The notes: generated by a model from the letters alone, not told the origin. A stretch of 64,000 nt of DNA from Epiperipatus broadwayi (GCA_028023455.1 JAQFVV010000001.1:26025426-26089425); one strand, 5' to 3'. Counted from the first letter of the stretch, positions 10,629-22,005 are shown. Numbers and translations are program-made.

Positions 10629-10831
10629 AAAAGGGATGTATTTATTATAGTTTCCCTGTAAGCAAGTCCAGTAATAACTCGATATCTAGAATATTAGTAG
10701 GTGTAGAATTATGCTGCACATATACACATGTGTAGGAATTATCTAGAATAAAAAAAAAAATTAATAAATCTTTATAGTCAACAATTAAAATTGCAAGAGA
10801 TAAAATGGTCAAAAATGACGCATTTTACTCT

Positions 10832-10845
10832 AAAACGAAGGGGGG
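10832..10845 (+). promoter_or_regulatory. Polypurine tract of element 2
   Basis: AAAACGAAGGGGGG sits directly before TGTAATG, the start of the 3' LTR. This is the expected position of the plus-strand primer for reverse transcription and it defines the LTR boundary. Confidence 0.75.
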
Positions 10846-12411
10846 TGTAATGTGCCAATGCCAAATTGGCACATGTATATAAAATAATTTTGGATAAAAA
10901 TTATTATCAAAATCTTTCGGAAAAAAGAATTTGAAAGTTACAATTAATTACTTTAAAGAGGGGAGAGGGAGTTTTCCTATAAAAAAAAAAAAAAACAAAC
11001 TAAGAGTTTCGTAAAAAGTTAAAATTATTAAGATATAAAAAAAAAAAAAAAAATCTCTTTTCATTCCAGTTTATTGTAATAGATTATATTAGTGCGTGCG
11101 AATGTAAACAAAAGTATGCATGTAAGAATAATATAAAAAAAAGAAAAATGAATAAAGAAATGAAATGTATTTCAAAAGAAACACAGTGGTGGACTGCTAA
11201 TTAAAGATATGAAAACAACACATTTTAAAATAGCTACTACTAATAAAATATTCAATCGAAAAACACGTTGTCATAATAATTAATCTAAAGGAATTTCGAC
11301 AACACGTATTGCCGGAGGATATTAAAACAAAAACACGTCGCAGGTATAAATAGACTTTTTTTCGTTTATCAGACATTCAGTTGGAGTTTGAAATTCAGTC
11401 TAGTTTTACTGTGTCAGTTTACAGAAATGCAGTGCTGAAAAGCTTTTGGAAATATACGCTTGCGCTCCAGCCTTGTTAGTCCAATAAGACCATCAAAACC
11501 TGCCTGAGAAATAATGTCTGGATAACAACACAGAAACCCTCCGTCAAAACGTGCAGCTGTCTCCAAGAAGAAACCAACGGATTACCATAAATTCTCTTCC
11601 ATAAACAAAATCTAACCGGTTAGATACAATCCATTAGAAGCAGCAGAAGTAGCCACCGACAAGAAAAAAAAATCCTAGGTATCTGTTTTATTATTATTAT
11701 TTACCAGTAGTAGTCACCACTGTAATCCGTAAATATTGAAGATTAACATTATATGAACTCTATCATACATAAAAGGAACTATTGATGTGTGTGCGAGAGT
11801 CTCAAATGTCATTAATGCTTTATTATTATTTTTGCGAATGAGAGTTAATTTAAATGTCTAAGATTATGTTGCTTTGTTCATGAAATATCCTATCATATGT
11901 AAATTTAAAATGTGCGTGTGTGAAATTTGGATTTATAAAATGTTTAGAATGCGTTGATGTTGGTTAGTAAATTATATTTAAACTTAATTGATGTTGATTG
12001 AAATAAATTATTTTTAAATTTAAACTTGATCTGTCGGTCAATTCTTTTTATCAATATCTTATTAGCAATAAATATCATTGATTAAAATTAGACTGGGCTG
12101 GTTAAGGGAATTGTTTCGAGCGCTGGATTATGAGCCTACTACCCGAATATGTTAGTCTTCAGACTAGCTGGCGCCCCGGGGTTTACCCCGAAACAAATAA
12201 AGTATTTGGATGGTAGGGGTTTGAATCTAGCAGCCGAGATGGGCCATTGTTGATAATTAAAGCTATTAATAAGATCTCCCATTTTGCTCGAACGTGCCGG
12301 TTCGTTCACCTAACCTTTATAATATTATAAATGTATTGTGAAGGAGTTTGAAACCGGCCAAAACTTATATATACGTATAAGTAGGTGGTTTCAGCGGTTC
12401 GACCCGGTACA
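10846..12411 (+). repeat. 3' LTR of element 2, with palindromic 5' end
   Basis: Runs from TGTAATG to GGTACA (TG...CA). Near the 5' edge TGTGCCAA and TTGGCACA (10851-10873) make perfect 8-bp arms. It matches the 5' LTR over its whole length. There is no target site duplication comparable with the truncated left end. Confidence 0.85.
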
Positions 12412-14146
12412 ATATATTGAACCGTATTCGATTATGAGTATTCGAAACACCGGTCTCTTAGGCAGAGAAGAACATACTCGGAGAGTATGTATGCCCAAAC
12501 GATAGCTATAATATATATAACTAGTGTTACATTTCCAGGACATAACTTCTTCTCGACTGTTGAGTTCAACACCAAGTTCAACGCACCTTTTTTTGTTTGT
12601 GTATAAACACGGGCGCCAGCTATCTATTCAAGGATGAATAAATAACGCACTTTGAGCAATGGCCACTAACCCAACGCCTAAATCCGCGACTAGCTCAGCT
12701 GTTTGTAATCACTAATAGATTATACTTAATTAGTGATTAAAAGAATTAATAAAAGAATTTGTTAAAAAGAATTGATAAAAGGAATTGACCGACAAATATA
12801 GTTTAATTTTAAAGATAATTTATTAACTAACATTTATTTACTAAATTTAAACATTTTATAATTCTAATAAAACACACGCATATTTTAAATTAACATTTCT
12901 AAATAGTTTAAATATTCCTATAGATTTAATAACAGAACACTCTAATTTAACTAATAAATATTGATATAATGATCACGCACATATTAACTCATGCACACAC
13001 ATAATAATGATAATAAAAGACTACATAGCATTTGAAATTTAATCACACACATATCAATAGTTCATTTATGTATGATACCGAGTTCATATAATTAGACTCT
13101 TGGAGGATTCGCACGAATTAATGAAATGCAATGGCTATTACAGTATAGAACGAAATAAGCAAATGTTTTTACCTAGGCTTTTTGAATGTGGACGTAGAAT
13201 TTTGTTCTCTGGAGGCTGCTTTCGGTGAAGATATTTCCATTATAAATGCTTACCAGCCGGCTGGGATGTTTCCTTGCTGAGTTTCCTGATTTTCACGATT
13301 ATTGCTATCGGAGACAAATAGATACTGACGGAGATTTTCTAAGATGTTAAGCTGACATTATTTCACGGGCAGATCTGCTGTTTTCTCGGACATCTGGGCT
13401 GGAGGTGAATGTGCATTCCAAAATATTCTCAGCACTGCATTTTGTTTCTTAACTGACTCAATTAATTTCCGAACTGCACTCTCTCATAACTTTGTGAAAA
13501 AATTGTCTCAACTCAATTAATTTGTGGAATGAATTGTCCGATAAAAAAAAAGGTCTATTTATACCTGTGTCTTGTTGTCTTTCTCCTATCTCTGGCAAAG
13601 ATCTGTTGTCAATTGATAATCATTTGATAAACGTGTTTTGAAAGATTGCTTAATTAGTAATAGCCGTGCAAAAACGTATTGTTTTATATTAATTAATATC
13701 TAATAGCCATTGCCGTGTTTTTTAATGATAATCTTCTTTAACTTTATAATAACATTTATTCTATTGTTGACAATCGCACATATATACGGTCATATATTAG
13801 TTTTAACATTATTTTTCTTTAATTGAAATTGAATGAAAAGAGATTTGCATGTTTTAGGTTTTGAAATTATATTTTTACGAATACTAATAAAAACTATTTA
13901 TTTCCTTTTGTAAACCTTTAGTTTCATGTCTCAAACCAAGGCTCCCCCTCCCCCCTTAGGATTAATTAATTGTAGCTTTTTTTATTTCAAAAACTGACGC
14001 TAGAAAACTATTTAATTCTTATCTTTTCTCTAAAACAAACTGCAATAAACTCTTCAACGTTTAATTTTATGTTTTTCTTTTATGAACGATTACTTTAATA
14101 ATAATTTTAGATAAAAATTATATGTGCCTATATCAATATAGGTACA
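12412..14146 (-). mobile_element. Solo LTR of the same family, diverged, minus orientation (LTR 3)
   Basis: Read on the minus strand it follows LTR 2 block by block: palindromic start (14146-14123), GGGGGAGGGGG tract at 13950, TATAAATA (13563-13556), a shared TATGTATGATACCGAGTTCA-type block near 13068, AAAGAATTGACCGACA near 12782, and GGGCGCC near 12611. The family is the same but divergence is large, with many indels. No interior or second LTR is adjacent, so it is a solo LTR abutting element 2 tail to tail. Its 3' edge near 12412 is not well defined. Confidence 0.75.
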
Positions 14147-14149
14147 ATA

Positions 14150-14345
14150 TATATGGGAGATGATAATCTGGACTAATTGATGAGTGCTAGGTCAGCATGA
14201 AATACATATATTAGAGATCATTTATATTTTCCACATGTATGTGACCATGTGTTGTATTAGTTGTATAAGATGAAATGGATAGCTGTAGGAAGCTGGAAAG
14301 TCTGAGTTCAAACCCCTTCTAAATATATATTAATTCAACACACAC
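14150..14345 (+). repeat. SINE-like repeat family B (tRNA-like B box)
   Basis: From GGGAGATGATAATCTGGAC to the end of AGTTCAAACCCCTTCTAAAT. Related copies lie at 53533, 53998 and 54470 and a minus fragment at 42610. GAGTTCAAACCCC fits an RNA polymerase III B box (GTTCRANNCC), and TAGCTGTAGG about 30 nt upstream is a weak A-box-like match. Probably a tRNA-derived SINE head. Confidence 0.6.
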
Positions 14346-14640
14346 ACATACGCATGCATATTATATATATATACATAACATTTGACACAAAATAAAATAT
14401 ATTTTCACAATTTCAAAAATCATCAATTAGTCATTCAATACTTTCATGTCATATTCATGATGTGTAATAAAATAGTATTAAATATAAAAATTCTACATAA
14501 GATTGATTTTATTCAATCATTCTTTGCTGTATATTTCATTACAGCAAATCATAACTTTCCATAATGTATTATTTTATATAATAGCCATACTTATGTATTT
14601 AATGATTATGAATTAAAATATGTATATTTACATAATGTCA

Positions 14641-14772
14641 CATGATCACCATTTCTTATGCTTGCTCATAACTGTTATTAAAACAGATAAAACTTTCCAT
14701 ACAGTAGTGCCAGCTCAGTGCAAGCCTGTTTAATAACAGTTATCAGCAAGCATGAAAAATGATGATCATGAG
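14641..14772. repeat. Inverted 3' ends of family C repeat
   Basis: CATGATCACCATTTCTTATG...AACAG (14641-14687) is the inverse of CTGTTTAATAACAGTT...GATGATCATG (14727-14772). The same terminus appears at 54899 and 55357. It is two family C ends facing each other. Confidence 0.7.
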
Positions 14773-14774
14773 AT

Positions 14775-15195
14775 GTTTAGTGGTTTAATACCAATCCTGC
14801 CTAATATGATAGTGGTGGCTATGGTTATTAAAGAACCAAAGATACCAAAATGTATGGGTACTGAACTGAGTTCAGACTCATATGACTATATATGCTAATA
14901 AGCTTAGACTGAAAATATCATTGTGTTTTCAATTTTATTCTCATAGTTTTGTAGTTAAGTAGAGATAAAAGGTGGCTGTTGGAGGGTTGCATTAGATCCT
15001 AAGATCTAGTTGCAGTGCTTTCAGATCCAAAGCTCCTCACTGACAAAGGCCACAAGCCAGAAACTAGTCTGTGGATATTGAATGAGTAGGTGCTAGATAG
15101 GTATTTTATGCACAAGCCTTCTGGCATCCATTGATTGCTCTGGCTTGCACTGAGTGGCACTACTCTATGGAAAGTTTTGCCTGTTTTAATCTACA
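14775..15195 (+). repeat. Family C SINE-like element with degenerate hammerhead core
   Basis: About 420 bp matching 55577-55960 on the plus strand and 55345-54895 on the minus strand (shared blocks: AATACCAATCCTGCC, AACCAAAGAYACCAAAATGTAT, GAGGGTTGCATTAGATCC, CACAAGCCTTCTGGCATCC). In the middle (15033-15085) is a hammerhead-like core, CTGACAA, a GGC/GCC stem, GAAA, the ACTAGT palindrome and TC. G8 of the catalytic core is A, so cleavage is not expected. No ORF. Confidence 0.75.
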
Positions 15196-15789
15196 TAATG
15201 TTTAGAACTATTTATAACAGCTGCTCCTTACTTCGTATGAAAAAGAGAACAAGAAATGCAAAGTGAAAAAATGAATGACAATAATTCTACTAAAATTATC
15301 TTTCTCTTTGTCAAACCGGTTTTATTAATTTAGATCAGAAATATTTGACTTTTATCAAATTTCTTTTATAAATCTTCATCAGAAATGTTAGGTCATTTTT
15401 ATGTATTAGATCAAAGTAAAAAATATATAAATTTCATTAAAATAAATAAATATATTTATTTTAAGTTATTTGGGTTATAAAATCAAATATGAGAACGCAA
15501 TCATAATGATTGTTTACATATTATTATATACAATAATTACTATATCTGATCTTTTATTCAAGTCCCTACAACAGCAAATCACTTTCAAGTGAAGAAAAAA
15601 TGTGCAAATTGGAAAAAAAATTATCCAATATTGAATGAAAACAACATTGTTGAATTTTATGAAGTTAGAAGAAAAGAGGAAAAAACAACTGATGTAAAAA
15701 GTGGTCATGTACTTTACTATAAAGGCACAAATATTGGAAGCAGAAGCAGAAAATAATTTATGATAAATAAAAAATGGAAGTATAACATT

Positions 15790-15973
15790 GTGGAGATTGG
15801 TGATATATTAGACAAAGTGGCAAGATTAGTTATTTAGCATAATGAAGGATACCAAATGCAGTTAATTCAGGTTTATGCTCCGTGGAGATTGGTGATATAT
15901 TAGACAAAGTGGCAAGATTAGTTATTTAACATAATGAAGGATACCAAATGCAGTTAATTCAGGTTTATGCTCC
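15790..15973 (+). repeat. 92-bp tandem duplication inside LINE relic
   Basis: 15790-15881 and 15882-15973 are identical except G versus A in TATTTAGCATA / TATTTAACATA. Since 92 is not a multiple of three it shifts the frame. The duplication is far younger than the LINE it lies in. Confidence 0.9.
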
Positions 15974-17218
15974 AACAAGTGAAGAAATGGAATATTTTTA
16001 TATGTATGTACAAAATCCTTTTGTCAGTACAAATAATACTTTAAAATTATAATATAAAATTTTAATATTAAACTTGTAAACATGTGAAAGTTAAAAGTGT
16101 TTTGAATAAATTTGGTTATGGTGATAAAAATAAGAGAGGTCACAGACTTACTGAGTTCACTGGAAAAAAAAATTATGAATTCTTATTTTAAAAAAATTCT
16201 GAATAGAAATTGACATGGAAGTATACAAATTAATGCACAGCAGAATTGGTTTACACTTTAACTGATAAAAAATATTTATTGTAAGATTATAATGATGTTC
16301 TTAATAGATTCAATACAGGAAGTAATCATTAATTAGCAAAATGTAAGATATGTGTTAATGAAAACTATTTAAAAAGATATATTAACAGTTGATATCCCTA
16401 ATCTTTGTCCAATGAATTTAAATTACATTTTGCAAATCTTAAAATATCAACTTTTAAAAATGGTTCAGATTTGGCTGAAATCAATATTCTATTAAGACTG
16501 TATGCAAAATAATTGGTACAAAAAACAGCAATTTACCAGTAAATTTTCTACCGAGACAAGAAAATATTTGAAGAAGTAATATGATTTTTTTAAAAAAAGA
16601 ATTCATTAAAAGAATTGAATATCTAGAGTTTTATAAAATGATTTAAAAAATTGTTAATGAAAATATAAAAATATATAATTATGTAATGGTAAGAAAAACT
16701 AGAGAAAAGAATAAGTCTTAAAATTGTATTTTGGCATTGGAATGAAAGTTATTTCTCCAATAAAAAAAGATGGAATTATTAATAAAAAAGGAGATAGTTA
16801 TCATGAAATGTGTAGAAGAGTTCTATAAAAAAATATAGTAATAAAATCTCTAAACTTTTGCCCATATTGCTATCACATGTCAAATTCACAAACAATTTTA
16901 AAAACTTATTAAGTTTGTCTGTAATGTTGTGATTCACAATTTTAAAAAAAAATAAAAACATTAAATTTGTTTTTATAATAACTATATTAACTAAACTGTA
17001 ATTTATATTAATATTACAAGCATTTTATGCAAAATAAATAATTCCCCCCTTTACATTTAATAATCCATAATTTTTATTATGAAGCACATTTTATGTGAAG
17101 GAAGTAATTCTGTCATTAAAAAACAATTTTTTTATGAAACAGTTGTCCATAATACTGTCAAATTGATATATCAAATATAACAGGTATATTTAAAATTTTA
17201 ATTTATCTTTTTTAATTT

Positions 17219-17279
17219 AGCTTTATTAATAGTTTTGTGTATGCAGCCCTCAGCTGGGTATACAAAACTATTAATAAAT
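17219..17279. repeat. Hairpin with about 21-bp arms
   Basis: TTATTAATAGTTTTGTGTATGC and TGGGTATACAAAACTATTAATAA pair round a short AGCCCTCAGC centre. It may be the joined ends of a small fold-back element in the LINE relic. Confidence 0.65.
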
Positions 17280-17360
17280 CTAAATGTATTAATATCTTGC
17301 TGGGTATATTTCTGAAGTGTACCAAACAGGCTGAGTTGTTCCAAACATTTTTTTTTCAAT

Positions 17361-17745
17361 TGTGAATTTCTCACATTTATTTAAGTAACATTAAAATCTT
17401 TTGTTAAATTTACATTAAGTCTTTAAAAACATTGTTAAAGCAACCAATTAAAAAAAAAAACTATTACAAAATCAACAGCCTTTCAGACTAACTACATTTC
17501 TCACATTTATTTATATAATATTAAAATCTTTTGTTTAATTTACATTAAATCTCAAAAAAAAAGTTTTTGTTAAAACAACCAATTAAATAAAAACTATTAC
17601 AAAAATGATGATCAGGCTGGCTACATTTCTCACATTTATTTATATAATGTTAACATTTTTGTTTAATTTACATTAAATCTTTACAAAAATAGTTAAAGCA
17701 ACCAATTAAAAAAGATGTCCTTTAAAAGGCTGTGTACACCTGGTA
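17361..17745 (+). repeat. Three tandem repeats of about 130 bp
   Basis: The block TTTCTCACATTTATTTA...CAACCAATTAAA recurs with TCACATTT at 17371, 17501 and 17630. Copies differ by small indels, mostly in A-runs. It interrupts the RTE-like LINE relic. Confidence 0.8.
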
Positions 17746-18329
17746 TAATAATAATAAAATATCCTTTCAATTATTATATTTCTGAATAAAGAAATGAGAT
17801 TTGTGATTAAATCCATGAAAGAAAAAAAAGCAAAGCTACAAAAAATGATGAAATAATCATTGATATTTTAAAAGAGATAGTAAATAAATAGAAAACTATT
17901 GGAAAATCTATATATAAAATTTCTAAATGATTAAGATATACAAGATGAAGGGAAGAATGCTGTAGTAATATTAATATTTGATATTTATGAAAGGTAATAT
18001 AGAAGATATGATAATTTATAAACCTATCAGTCTTCTATAAATTCTATATAAAATATTTACCAAGATTATTACAACTCATCTTCAGTTACCTGTAGATTTT
18101 AACAAATCAAAAAATTGTTGGATTTGCAAGTGGTTTTAGCATAGAGGAACAGTTCTTAGTATTAAAAAAAATTGTAGTAAGTTCCAATGAATATGAGTTG
18201 TCATTACACTTTAGATTTATAGATTATACAAAGACATTTGATTTTATAAGCATTTCTACATTGATTTGTATAAATATAAGTTAAAAATTATATATATATA
18301 TGAAACGAAAGTAATCATACAAATATCTA

Positions 18330-18454
18330 AACCATTATACAGTTACAAATATCCAGTAACGCCCTCTGTTTAAAAGTTTATATTTCAATAATAGTTCACT
18401 AATATTGAGGTATAGACTTTTAAACAGTACATCACATCATCACATATAATGGTT
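18330..18454. repeat. Small fold-back (MITE-like) hairpin
   Basis: Outer arms AACCATTATA (18330) and TATAATGGTT (18445-18454); inner arms TGTTTAAAAGTTTATA and TATAGACTTTTAAACA (18367-18426). Flanked on both sides by (TA)n, which could be target sequence. Confidence 0.6.
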
Positions 18455-20230
18455 ATATATATATATATATATATATAATTTTTGAAAATGTTCATTAGAG
18501 ATATTAAAATATACATGTTAATATAGAACAGTATGCTTTTTTATGTGGTATAAAAATAAATATGGTTTATAAAAAGAAACAAAATTTCTAAAGAAAAATA
18601 CTGTAAAAAATTATTTTTATACATTGTTTATGGTAATTCTAAAACATTTAAAATGACTTACAGAGGTGCGAAAAACATTATTTTCATCAAAAGTTATTAT
18701 AAATTGCACTGGACATTTTTGCAATGCTGGTGTAAGGAATATTCCTTTTAAATGTAAATTATGATAAGAGAGTTTATATTTGCTTTGTTTAATAAAATAA
18801 ATACTTGATTTGTTCATAATCTGATCTAATAAAATTAAAAAATACATAATTAATTTGATTCATCAAATTCAAATCTATTTATATCATTTAATTTTAAAAA
18901 ATATAAAATAAAAACATATGAATATATTTAATAATTTCAACTTGACACTTATTTATAATCCAAATTTAATTAATTATACTTATGTTAATTAAAATAGATT
19001 TAAAAAACTAAAAAAATAATGGTGTAATTAACAAATACACTTCAAAATGTAACATACTTTAAATAAATTTATTTATGTTGTAGATTAAATTGAAATAAAT
19101 AATTATGAGTCAAATTTCTATTAGATTTAATCGCTCAAAAATAAAAATCGTCATAATAACTTAAAATATTAGTTTTTGTAATAACTTAAAAATTATCACA
19201 ATTTCCTCAAATTCATGTGACATTGGATATTATATGTGATTCCATTTATTGGAAGAAATCTGTAATATTTCTGGAATTAGTTTTGTAAATTTAGTTTTAT
19301 AAATCTTTCTTAAGAATCAACTTCAAAATGCTAAAATAACATTATACATTATGTACAATTAAATGAAAATGATTATTGATAATAATTAAATCTTTATAAC
19401 AATTTTTTTATTTATTTATAACAAATAATGTTTACAGTAAAAAAAGCTCTCAAATTAATTTTAATTTAGCTTATAAACACTTTGTTATTAAATTACAAAA
19501 AAAAAAAAAAAAACAATTTTGGCAATAAAATTTTCTGATTGTTTCATCTTTGCTCCTGATTCCTTTTTAAAGAAGTAATTAATTTAAAAAGTTAGATTAA
19601 TAAATAATAAAACTCATAAATAAGAAAGATTAAATCAGAACACAACAAATAGCAAAAAGAGTAATATATTATAGCTATGTGGAACCACATCCATATATTA
19701 AATATAAATATCAATATAAAAGCTGAAAGCTAACAGCATGTTAATTTTTAAATCTCAGCAGATAAAGGGTTAAATGATATAATGCTAATTAATAATTATT
19801 TAATACTAAAAAACCTCACTATATAAAGTATTTTATTTTAATGCTGTGTCTTGCTGTGCTGATGCAGTTGATTTGATCTCCAAGATAAATTAAAGTTTAT
19901 ATATATTTTTTGAATATCATTTGGAAAAATTTTGTTGCTACAGATTTATTTTGCCTAGTGCGTGGGAGTGAAAAAAAAATCGGAGTGATGAGAGATAATT
20001 TAAATTGGATTTGGAAAGATCAAGGAAAATATTGCTAACATTTGGAAAGTGATTCATTATGCCATTTTAAATATAAATATATATATGTGTGTGTGTGTGT
20101 GCGAGTGTATTCACTGCAAGGAGGTTTTAAAACTAAGTTGTACATAAGATTATTTGGATTTTTAGTATATTTGCTACTAAAGAATTTTACAATTTAAAAA
20201 AGAGGGTCATTTATTTCAGAAAGAAGATAA
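18455..20230. other. AT-rich stretch, no gene seen
   Basis: (TA)n at 18457-18477, poly-A at 19498 and (GT)n at 20085-20102. Short ORFs (for example the 76-codon minus frame at 18617-18847) have no recognisable motif. Confidence 0.4.
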
Positions 20231-20231
20231 T

Positions 20232-20295
20232 ATTTGGGGCATAAGGTTAGGAAGAATGTGTTTGGTTGCAGACGGTTGTGGGTTCGTGTTCCGGC
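20232..20295 (+). repeat. tRNA-like B box segment, SINE head remnant
   Basis: GGTTGTGGGTTCGTGTTCCGGC resembles the T-arm and B box of tRNA-derived SINEs (GGTTCGANTCC). It has no clear cloverleaf or acceptor pairing, so it is not a tRNA gene. It lies about 100 bp before the CR1-like LINE ORF1. Confidence 0.35.
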
Positions 20296-20399
20296 TGATG
20301 CTATGACATATGAAAAAAAAAGTTTTTATCTTTTTGTATAAAGAGATTTGAAGAGTAGTAGAAAAAGAATAAATTTAAATATAGAATAAGGGACTTGAA

Positions 20400-21400
20400 A
20401 ATAAGGAATATGGATTGCATTTGTATCCCACAATGTATATATAATGATCAGAAGGAAATTAGGTTTGCTATGGTAGAATGTACTGTATGTGATAAGGTTT
20501 ATCATTTGAAATGTTTAAATAAGACTAAGTAGGATGTAACAGGTGTATGGTTATGTAGATCATGTGTAAATGTGATAAAAGAGGTGAAAAAATAGAGAAA
20601 GTCAAGAGAAATGAGCAAAATGTAAATGAGGAAGATAGAATAGAGTATGTTTTTAATGGAGTGACAAGGGATATGGATGACAAAATAAGTAGTGCAATGG
20701 AGATGGTTAGCCAAAAAATAAGTAAGATAGAAAAAGAGCTAAAGGGTATAAAAGCAAAATTAAAGTTGTTAGAGATGACATGTGAAAAGATTAAGAAATT
20801 AATGCATAGAAATAATTAAAAAAACTAGATATGGAAATCCAGAAGGTGGAAGAGAATGTCACAGATGAAGTAGGGAAAGAAAACTATGAGACAGTATTGA
20901 TAGGAGACTTGCTAATTAGAGGAGGGTAGAGAAGTAATTGGAAGGGAAAATACAAACAGGTATGTAAGAATATGTTTGCCTGGAGCTAGATTTAGGAGTA
21001 TTACAGATAAGATAAAGAAGCACATAAGTAGAGATGTTTATGTTATAATAAAGACAAATAATTTGTCAAAGCCATCAGATAGAGTAATGGATGAGTACAT
21101 AGAATAAGATTAAAAAAGAGTAGGAGTAGTTGGATTATTATTAAGATTGAACAAGAAGTATATGTTAGATAGACATGTCCTATAAATGAGAGATTGAAAA
21201 AATTATTTGAGAAAAATAATGTTATGATTGTGGATGTATGGAATTTTTTTATTAGTAAGAGGAAGTTGTATAGTAAAGATGGATTGCAGTTAGCAAAACA
21301 AAAAAATGAAGTATTAAGGAGTTTGATTTATAAAAAATATAGTTTGAGAAATGTACAAAAGGGAATATGGTCTTAAATTGCAATATTATCAAAAAAACTA
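20400..21400 (+). pseudogene. CR1-like LINE ORF1 relic: PHD finger, coiled coil, esterase-like domain
   Basis: Translated fragments give a PHD-type zinc finger (MVECTVCDKVYHLKCL then GVWLCRSC, about 20465-20570), a Lys/Glu coiled coil open from 20562 to 20819, and an SGNH esterase-like domain: LIGDLLIRGG (about 20895-20925), a LPGARFRSITDKIKKH-like stretch in another frame (about 20980-21010), NNVMIVDVWNFF and DGLQL (21220-21290). PHD plus esterase is the known ORF1 architecture of some CR1-like LINEs. The catalytic Ser of the GDS block is Leu and the His of DGLHL is Gln. Several stops and frameshifts. ORF2 follows at 21.6 kb. Confidence 0.7.
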
Positions 21401-21599
21401 ATAATAGATGGGTTGTAAAAAATAAACAAAGGGTTGGTGATTTAAATATAAACGTAATGGTAAAGAGGGAATGAGTATGTAAAATTCATGATAAGCAAGT
21501 TACTCACAAATATAATAGAGAAGTAAGAGTCAAAAAAATTTATAAATGGGTAGTAAGAAGAGAGGATATTGTTAAAATTGAATATTTGAATATACAAGA

Positions 21600-22005
21600 T
21601 GGTAAAAGACCAGAAAAGTGGCTGGAATTGAACAAAACCTTTAAAAAATAAAGAGTTTGGAGAATTAACAATAGTGGGATTACATCTAAGAAAAGATGAA
21701 GAATCTACACTGGAAGACTTAGTATGGCAGGGATAAATAAAAAATAGGGATAGTGGTATAGGAGTTATGTCAAAAATATTTAAATATTGTTAAGTGTCAA
21801 GGTGAGATAAGGTTAGAAAAAAATATTTAAATACTGTTAAGTGTCCAGAACATTTGTGGTTTGAGATAAGGTTAGGAAGACAAGAATTGATGGTGGCTAT
21901 AGTGTATATAGCCACTGGAGATAGTCAAACTATAATAGAGTGGAACAGTAGTATATATGAATGCATAGTTAGAAATATACAGAGTTTCAAAAAAAGGGGG
22001 AGTAA
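21600..22005 (+). pseudogene. CR1-like LINE ORF2 start (endonuclease), truncated at 3' side
   Basis: A 64-codon frame (21854-22048) reads VAIVYIATGDSQTIIEW, a stretch of APE endonuclease. DNA from about 21690 to 22005 matches the complement of 34395-34100, the start of the LINE copy at 31-34 kb, so both come from one family. Similarity ends at about 22005 where T-rich sequence begins. A 3'-truncated LINE is unusual, since most are 5'-truncated. An internal duplicated block (TTTAAATATTGTTAAGTGTC / TTTAAATACTGTTAAGTGTC) lies at 21776-21845. Confidence 0.7.

Larger units (their letters stand above)
10153..10734 (+). repeat. Two 247-bp direct repeats in 3' interior of element 2
   Basis: 10153-10399 and 10488-10734 are nearly identical (period 335 bp), separated by an 88-bp unrelated spacer. 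Each unit carries two CTTAYGRTGA hairpins, so the element holds four. The duplication lies just upstream of the polypurine tract. Confidence 0.9.
5883..12411 (+). mobile_element. Young gag-only LTR retrotransposon (element 2)
   Basis: Direct repeats 5883-7432 and 10861-12411 are almost identical over 1.55 kb (visible differences are a few A/G transitions and A-run lengths), so insertion is recent. The interior (7433-10845) has a primer binding site, a frameshifted gag, a tandem hairpin-bearing repeat and a polypurine tract ending in six G. No protease, RT, RNase H or integrase motif is visible between 9231 and 10845. It is therefore a non-autonomous terminal-repeat-with-gag element, presumably mobilised by a relative elsewhere in the genome. 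The first 15 bp of the 5' LTR, present at 10846-10860, are missing. Confidence 0.85.
15450..18265 (+). pseudogene. Decayed RTE-like LINE, ORF2 relic (endonuclease and RT)
   Basis: Fragments in shifting frames follow ORF2 order. LIQVYAPTSEEMEYFY (about 15955-16000) is the APE endonuclease QVYAPTS block. NKFGYGDKNKRGHRLTEF (about 16105-16165) and LTWKYTN (about 16210) correspond to the G.G.rNeRG.rL.eF and TW.sP steps. KNDEIIIDILKEI (about 17840) matches the KA.G.D.i..E.lK entry to RT. YKPISLL (about 18020) and LHFRFIDYTKTFDFIS (18205-18253) match the NYRPISLL block and RT motif A (F.D..KAFD). Motifs B and C are not found. About 900 bp of unrelated repeat (16860-17790) interrupts it. Clade assignment to RTE is tentative. 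Confidence 0.6.

Noticed and set aside
17361-17745. CRISPR-like array
   Set aside because: Units are contiguous tandem repeats of about 130 bp without unique spacers, in eukaryotic DNA.
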